A stretch of 64,000 nucleotides of DNA from Persea americana (taxonomy: Eukaryota > Streptophyta > Magnoliopsida > Laurales > Lauraceae). This document shows positions 58,665 through 64,000 of the stretch, one piece after another (within the stretch, counting starts at the first letter, position 1; every line of letters begins with the position of its first letter). The notes below the pieces were generated by a model. The model did no database searches. It was given only the letters and a program-made list of their open reading frames with translations, and was not told the DNA's origin. The position numbers and the translations under genes are program-made. The stretch lies in contig CM056820.1 in assembly GCA_029852735.1 (NCBI GenBank), positions 30,067,463-30,131,462 on the forward strand. Reading direction: 5' to 3'.

Positions 58665-59205
58665 GGTATCGGAATGAATCTCCTTGTGGTATCTCTTAAG
58701 CTTCAATGCTCATAATAGTTTTAGCATGGAACATGCCCGTTGAAGTTGCAATCCATATATTCTATCTTTGTACGACTTATATTAAAGTCCTTGGATCTAA
58801 GGCCTCCCGCGATCTCTCATGTTTCGCATTCATGTCATCTCTTGATTCACCCACCAACACTGTATTATTTGGAAGCAACATACACCAAGGTATCTTCTCA
58901 TGAATCTGAGTAGTTAACTCATCCATGATTAGTGTAAAGAGATAAGGGTTTAAGATTAACCATTTGGTGCACATCTACGATCATTGAAAACTCACGTATC
59001 CCTCTATTGGTAGTTCTCATACTCATTACTGCCCCATCATACATGTCTCTAATGATTTGAATATAGCCCATTCAAACACTCATTTTATTTAAAACCCACC
59101 AAATTAAATCTCTAGGTACCTTGTCATAAGCTTTCTTTACATCAATGAAGACCAAATGCAGATGTTTATTAAAGTAGACCATTGGATTAAAATCATCATA
59201 GTGTA

Positions 59206-60383
59206 TTGTGATAAGAGAAAATGTTACGCAGATCCATACAGTATTATTAACTATTAACCACTTTCCAACCCCAAAATGAAATTGAGATCATATGCCACAA
59301 ATATCATTTTTAATACAATGGTAAGTAATGCTCCTATCCAAGTGGAATTCAGGGAGGGTGGATTTTGATATAGTTGTTTATCTTCGTGATTAATGAACCT
59401 AACCATTAAGTTTTTCAGAGAATACATGCAGATCTACCAAGTTTTGGATTACATAGTATGGCATCAACCATGGTAATCTTCCATGTATCTAGCTTAAATA
59501 GGATTGTTATACACGGAGAAAATCCTGGTGGTCCCTGTTTCAGTGATGTGTTCAGACTTCAGAGAAAGGATGCATGGACTTTTTGTTGCTTTCACTGGTT
59601 AGGATAAGTAGGTTGATCAAATTATACCTAACTGCCTAAAATCTCAACTTTAAGTCAAACTTTTCCCAGTGTCACCTGATGCTAATATATGAATTGACTT
59701 AATTACTGATAGACCCTAGATTCTAAAAGAGATGCATATTTTGCACTGGAATGAAAAAATATATACAGATTAAGAAAATTGAATCATAGTAGCTAGTGGC
59801 AGGGGCTGCCAAAGAAGATTTCTACTGAGCCCAAAGCAATGCAACGGCAGCACATTATATCCACCACTTGACCAGGATTTGATAGATACATTAGAAGTTT
59901 TTAGATGATGGGCTCTTACCACATATGCAGAAGCTTAGCTGCTCATGTGACATTTTCATTTGAGAGGGTCTCATTGGCAAAAACACTGGAGCAGCCTGCA
60001 AAGCACCAATTGCCATTACTGCCACTGTCCAAAGCTCAGTTTCAACATAAAATATCCAACTAACCACTTGAAGCATCTACCATGACAGAATACCCATGTC
60101 CCTGAGAATGATTGACCACCTTATTTCTGTCCATTCCATTTACCAAATGTTATGAATAAGGGTTAATTTTATTTTCCAATAATAGAGTTCTAGATATCGT
60201 CCAATCACAGACAATATAACCAGCTATTACATTTTAATCTAACATAGAAGTAGCTAGCAATAGCCATATAATCAAAAGAATTAACATGAATAAAAAATCA
60301 AGTTGACCAAATCTTGAAGATGATACCAAACTTCTTTGGTTTTGGCACATGCTTACAAAGGATAACGGGAGAACACCCAGAAA
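59206..60383. other. Spacer and 3' flank of the FMN hydrolase gene
   Basis: AT-rich sequence with no recognised gene. The right part is probably the 3' UTR of the minus-strand hydrolase gene. Confidence 0.45.
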
Positions 60384-62468
60384 TCACAAAGAATTTTCTT
60401 CAGCTAGTGACATTGAATTGCAGTTCCTGGGGCTGTCATGTCTTGAGCTACCAGTCTCAATTCCCAGAAGAGACAGATCTTGTTGAAGAGAAGCAGCATT
60501 TTTGAAATGTAAACCAACCATGCCAGCATTTACTGCAGCCTCTACATTTGCCATCCTGAATCATGTCATGGATGGAAAACAAAGTAATTAATGAGAAATC
60601 AGAATTACCATATCAGAATTACCATATCTCATTGCTAGATATCACTGAAGCATGAGTATGAGATTTCAAATGAAGACCATCAAAGAAAATTGCAGAATGT
60701 GCAGTTAATAACTTCAATCACTTTTGGCCTTCTCCGGATGGAGAATACATTCAAATTGAATAGTTAGTTTCCAGTAAGAAAAGGCATGCTTTTGCATATG
60801 TAAAATGCAATATTTTTGGGAAAGGGGCTTAAACAACATGCTCTATCGAATTATAATGATAGCAAGCCCTAATTCTGTTTGGTTCAAAGTTTAATATGCT
60901 CACAAGTATGGCAAGCAGAAACAAGAGTGTATGGTACAAACACCTAGGCAGTTTGAATCTGTAAAAGCCCGATTAAAAAAAATCCCAATACATAAGGCTT
61001 GGCAAGACCACCTCAAGTCCACATTGGACTGGATTTAGGCCAAGCACAATGATCCATGGTATGGGCCCAGGCTCAGACTCAGGCCCAATGATTAATAAGG
61101 CACTATCAGAGGCCCAATCTGCCATAGGGTTTTTCTTCGTTTTCCTTCATTTTTTTTTTCCAAACGCAAACACAACAGGCCTATTACACCGTCCGTGGCC
61201 AAAATCAGGCTCTTTTCACGGCCATGATTGGATTTGGAGCTTGCACTTGAATAAGAAAGACCATGATAGTTGGATCTTGATCTGACTAGTGAGATTGAGT
61301 AAAAGGCTGCATATGGACAAATCTCAGCTTTGGCCCAATTGCAGCCTCACTGGTACCTGTTCATAGGTACATCATCTTAAAATGAAAACTGTCAAAGAAA
61401 GTAATTGAAAGAATATCATGAAAGGTCTCTCTTTCTTAAATTCTGGACTCTAAAAGAAATAACCTGTCATCTATAAAGACACAACTTGCCGGCTCAACTC
61501 CCAGATGCTGCAAAACTTTCAAGTACGCTTCTGCCACAGGCTTCCTCTTGCCTATGTAAGAAGTAGATAGATGACTTCAGAACCAGTTGTAGGCCACATG
61601 ATGAGTATTTGCTCATCAATGTTTAGTTCACCATTATTATTCCATATATGGATTTAACTTATTAGCGTTTCAGTTGCTAGCACATAAAATGGTACAACCT
61701 CAAGTATTGAACATGAGAGTCAATGAAGAGCAGTATAGGCAATTATGGAACCTTTAAAATTTTAAATCACCAAAAATATACATAAGTAGCCAATAGGAAA
61801 ATATGCCACAAGACAGTAATTTCACAAATCCACAAGATAAATCTTGAACATTCATCTTAGTTTTAAAGTACAACCAGGCAAAGACGGTAAAAGGTCTGCA
61901 GAACATATGTAAATCAGCAACTGTTGCAAATTCAACAAAGCACTTTGGGACATGTTTTACACAAGGCAAAAAACATTACCTGTTTTACAGGAACAAAATG
62001 TCCAAGACAAGTATGTGGAGATTTTTAACTTGTCTTCAATCAGCATGTACCTTTAGATCAAAATTGCAGAAACTAATTAAGACTATGACCGAGGAATGAA
62101 GGGCAAAATGGCATTTTTCAAATGCAACTTTTATAAGTTAATAGTTAGATACATTGGCTTAATGTTCAATCATCAATATTCAATGGTACTTGATGAACTG
62201 CAACAACAAAAAAATCTTAGAATCTTACTAAACATATACCCTGTCTCATCTATATAATAGATGTTAAAAAGAGTGAGCTAGGTGTTGGGTATTGGACCAC
62301 ATAGTACATGCACAGAATGTATGTAGCTTTTTTCAAGAGTTGGGCTGACTAACCAGATGGGATAGTTTGTGAAAGCATGCATTTCATAGTTGTTTTGCTT
62401 CAAATTGTAAAGCAATGCTTCAATACCATCAATGTAGGAGTACCCACGTCTCATGCATTCTTTAAGAC
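60384..62468 (-). CDS. cpFHy1: Chloroplast FMN hydrolase, HAD superfamily, last four exons (5' part outside window)
   Basis: Exons from 5' to 3' are 62468-62354, 62050-61980, 61551-61464 and 60555-60384, with GT-AG borders and matching phases, ending in TGA. They encode about 148 residues matching the C-terminal two thirds of Arabidopsis At1g79790, a plastid HAD phosphatase that dephosphorylates FMN to riboflavin. Diagnostic stretches are LKECMRRGYSYIDGIEALL, EMHAFTNYPIW (HAD motif II region, T/N), YLSWTFCSC, GKRKP (motif III Lys), CVFIDDR (motif IV acidic pair) and NAGMVGLHFKNAASL. The motif III loop, usually KPDP, reads KPVA here. The tail after GIETGSS is longer than in Arabidopsis. The first exon seen begins in phase with a missing G, so at least one upstream exon, carrying the DVMDT nucleophile motif, lies beyond 64000. 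Confidence 0.87.
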
Positions 62469-64000
62469 CTGCAAGGCCAATGATTGTCTCATTCATTCAG
62501 ACAACTAAAGAAAGGGGACAGTTCAGATGAATGAACAAGCTTAGAGAGAAGAATTCAGGTGTTCTAGTAGTTGTTCATACCCAACAACATTAGACAAAAA
62601 TTGCAATTTAAATTACATACAACGCATATATGTATACATATAGAAAAATGCTACACAATCATTTCTAAGATTTTGCATCATTTTTATTGTTAAGATGCAA
62701 TCCACCAAATTCAGAATACTTGCCTAACGTCATATTGCTGATGGTCCATCTTATCTTTATAAACCATTAAAGAGTAAGATGACTCAGATGTAAAAACGAG
62801 CCAATAACATTAAAGGGTTTATAGTTAAAAAAAAAAAAAAACACAAAAATTTCATCACCATCATGTTGGAAGTATTTGTTATAAAAAAAATCATGTTGGA
62901 AATATTCATAGATTTATTAAAAAACAACGTGCAAGTAATTTAAAACTCTTATTAGATTAAAGTATTTGTTATGAAAAAATCAGGTTGGAGTCTTTTTTTC
63001 CCTCTTCAAATTTCAAAATCTCAAAGCTTTCTCTTCTTCCCCTTCTCATTCCGTAAATAGGTTCCACAAAAATCCCTAAAGCTCAAAAAAAGACAAGAAA
63101 AGTCTAAAATACCCTCAACAAATGAGCTACATATTGCAAATGAAGATGAAAATAAAAAAAAGGTAAAAACACAATAATGGGCCAGGCCCATATAGTCCTG
63201 TGGTCTGCATCAGTCTTTGTAGGGTACTGCATTTCTAGGGTGTAGCTTCCCTCAAGAGAATCTTCCTGTCTCATCCTTGTCACAATTATGTGCCCCTTGT
63301 TTAACTCCAGAAAATTTTAACGAAGGACATCATGTAGCTCGCTAGCTTGTATTGTTCACTGTTAGCTGTTATCTTTCATCGTATTTCCTTGTTAATATCA
63401 CGGCATGTGTAGTACAGAACTTATCACTTCTTTGCTCGGGCAGGATTCAACAGGTAGTGTTGGCAAATATATGGAGTTGCCTTGGCTTTATACCAACACT
63501 TCAAAGGTGATCTTCTCATGGATATGATTGAGTTACCGTATGCAAGCACCCATGGGGCTTGTGCTCCTCTCTATCTGTAGACTGTGAGGAGATAGAGTTG
63601 ATATTTGATCCAGCTGAAATGCAAGAAAACTCGTGGTTGAGTTCTTCCCACCTGGGATCCAAAGGTTTGAGATTAAAGGGAGCCCTTGACCCAAAACAAA
63701 GGATCTCAACTCTCAAATGTGGTTAATGTGACAAAATAAGGATGTGTGACTGTGTTTTTTTTTTTTTTTTGTCTCATGTTTTAAGAGATGGCATAATTCA
63801 TGTCTCAAAAAATGTTTGACTGACACAATTACGTTCATTTTATGTATTAAATTTGATTGCCAATTATGCAAATCAGATAGGTGTTAAAGAAGCCTTGGAT
63901 TGATCTTTGGCATCAACTGCATTAGTATTAAAGGGCATCTGAATCTTCACCTAGGGTTGAAAAGGTCAAGAATCTGCACCAAACATCAAGAAGTTATGCC
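62469..64000 (-). other. Probable FMN hydrolase intron, continuing past the right edge
   Basis: An acceptor (TTGCAG|GT on minus at 62468/62469) demands an upstream exon, but I found no HAD motif I or transit-peptide coding sequence here. The intron is therefore longer than 1.5 kb. It includes poly-A/T runs at about 62827 and 63756. Confidence 0.55.

Larger units (their letters stand above)
56990..59205 (-). mobile_element. RTE-clade LINE with reverse-transcriptase remnant, interrupted twice
   Basis: The minus strand from 59200 encodes reverse-transcriptase sequence (LHLVFIDVKKAYDKVPRDLI, then MRTTNRGIREF, then EIPQGDSFRY at the break near 58664). It resumes at about 58310 with SKDGEIEENVEHKI, FYRIAIRPTMTYGAECWPIK and RMLRCMCGKVRKDGIRNE, typical of plant RTE elements. 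Its 3' end at about 56990 has the same tail as the other RTE copies in the window. Stops and two L1 insertions inactivate it. Confidence 0.85.

Noticed and set aside
1..64000. CRISPR arrays, bacterial operons, riboswitches, integrated virus genes, rRNA or tRNA genes
   Set aside because: No regularly spaced repeats, ribosome-binding sites, viral capsid or replicase motifs, or convincing tRNA cloverleaf were seen by eye. A covariance-model scan would be needed to exclude small RNAs.

Overview
The window looks like nuclear DNA of a flowering plant. It holds spliced genes with GT-AG introns, plant-specific receptor and plastid proteins, a pentatricopeptide-repeat gene, and AT-rich spacers full of plant-type retroelements: Copia, a TRIM, an RTE-clade LINE, L1-type LINEs and MITEs. 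The species cannot be fixed from sequence alone. Long introns loaded with LTR elements would fit a magnoliid or another transposon-rich angiosperm, but that is a weak inference.

Five protein-coding genes are supported. (1) 1-1287, minus: a PLS-class PPR protein cut off by the left edge. (2) 15723-21011, plus: an LRR receptor-like kinase of the ZAR1/At1g67510 type, two exons, 716 aa. (3) 30102-32273, plus: an intronless CLAVATA2 (CLV2) orthologue, 723 aa. (4) 34555-51204, minus: TGD3/ABCI13, the plastid lipid-importer ATPase. I rebuilt it from ten exons (342 aa) spread over 16.7 kb. (5) 60384-62468, minus: the last four exons of a chloroplast FMN hydrolase (HAD family). Its 5' exons are not in the window.

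Region by region: 1.3-15.7 kb is gene-poor and holds RTE LINE remnants, a Tourist-like MITE inserted in one of them, a degenerate tandem array, and a long-armed MULE-type MITE about 550 bp upstream of the receptor kinase. 21-30 kb is gene-poor with tandem repeats and one L1 scrap. Intron 7 of TGD3 (8.5 kb) contains a complete but decayed Copia element with both LTRs, and a 5'-truncated L1. Intron 2 of TGD3 contains a 460-bp TRIM with a perfect target-site duplication. 53.8-56.8 kb is a pol-less LTR element. 57.0-59.2 kb is an RTE LINE interrupted by two L1 fragments.

The genes do not form a pathway. CLV2 and the receptor kinase are both membrane LRR receptors on the same strand. TGD3 and the FMN hydrolase both act in plastids. 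I see no new multi-gene system. The most interesting signals are a minimal AUG-stop (AUGUAA) that overlaps the CLV2 start codon by one base, the intact TRIM, the two MITEs with clean target-site duplications, and a 5'-C-rich to 3'-G-rich strand-composition switch in the three genes with long uninterrupted reading frames.
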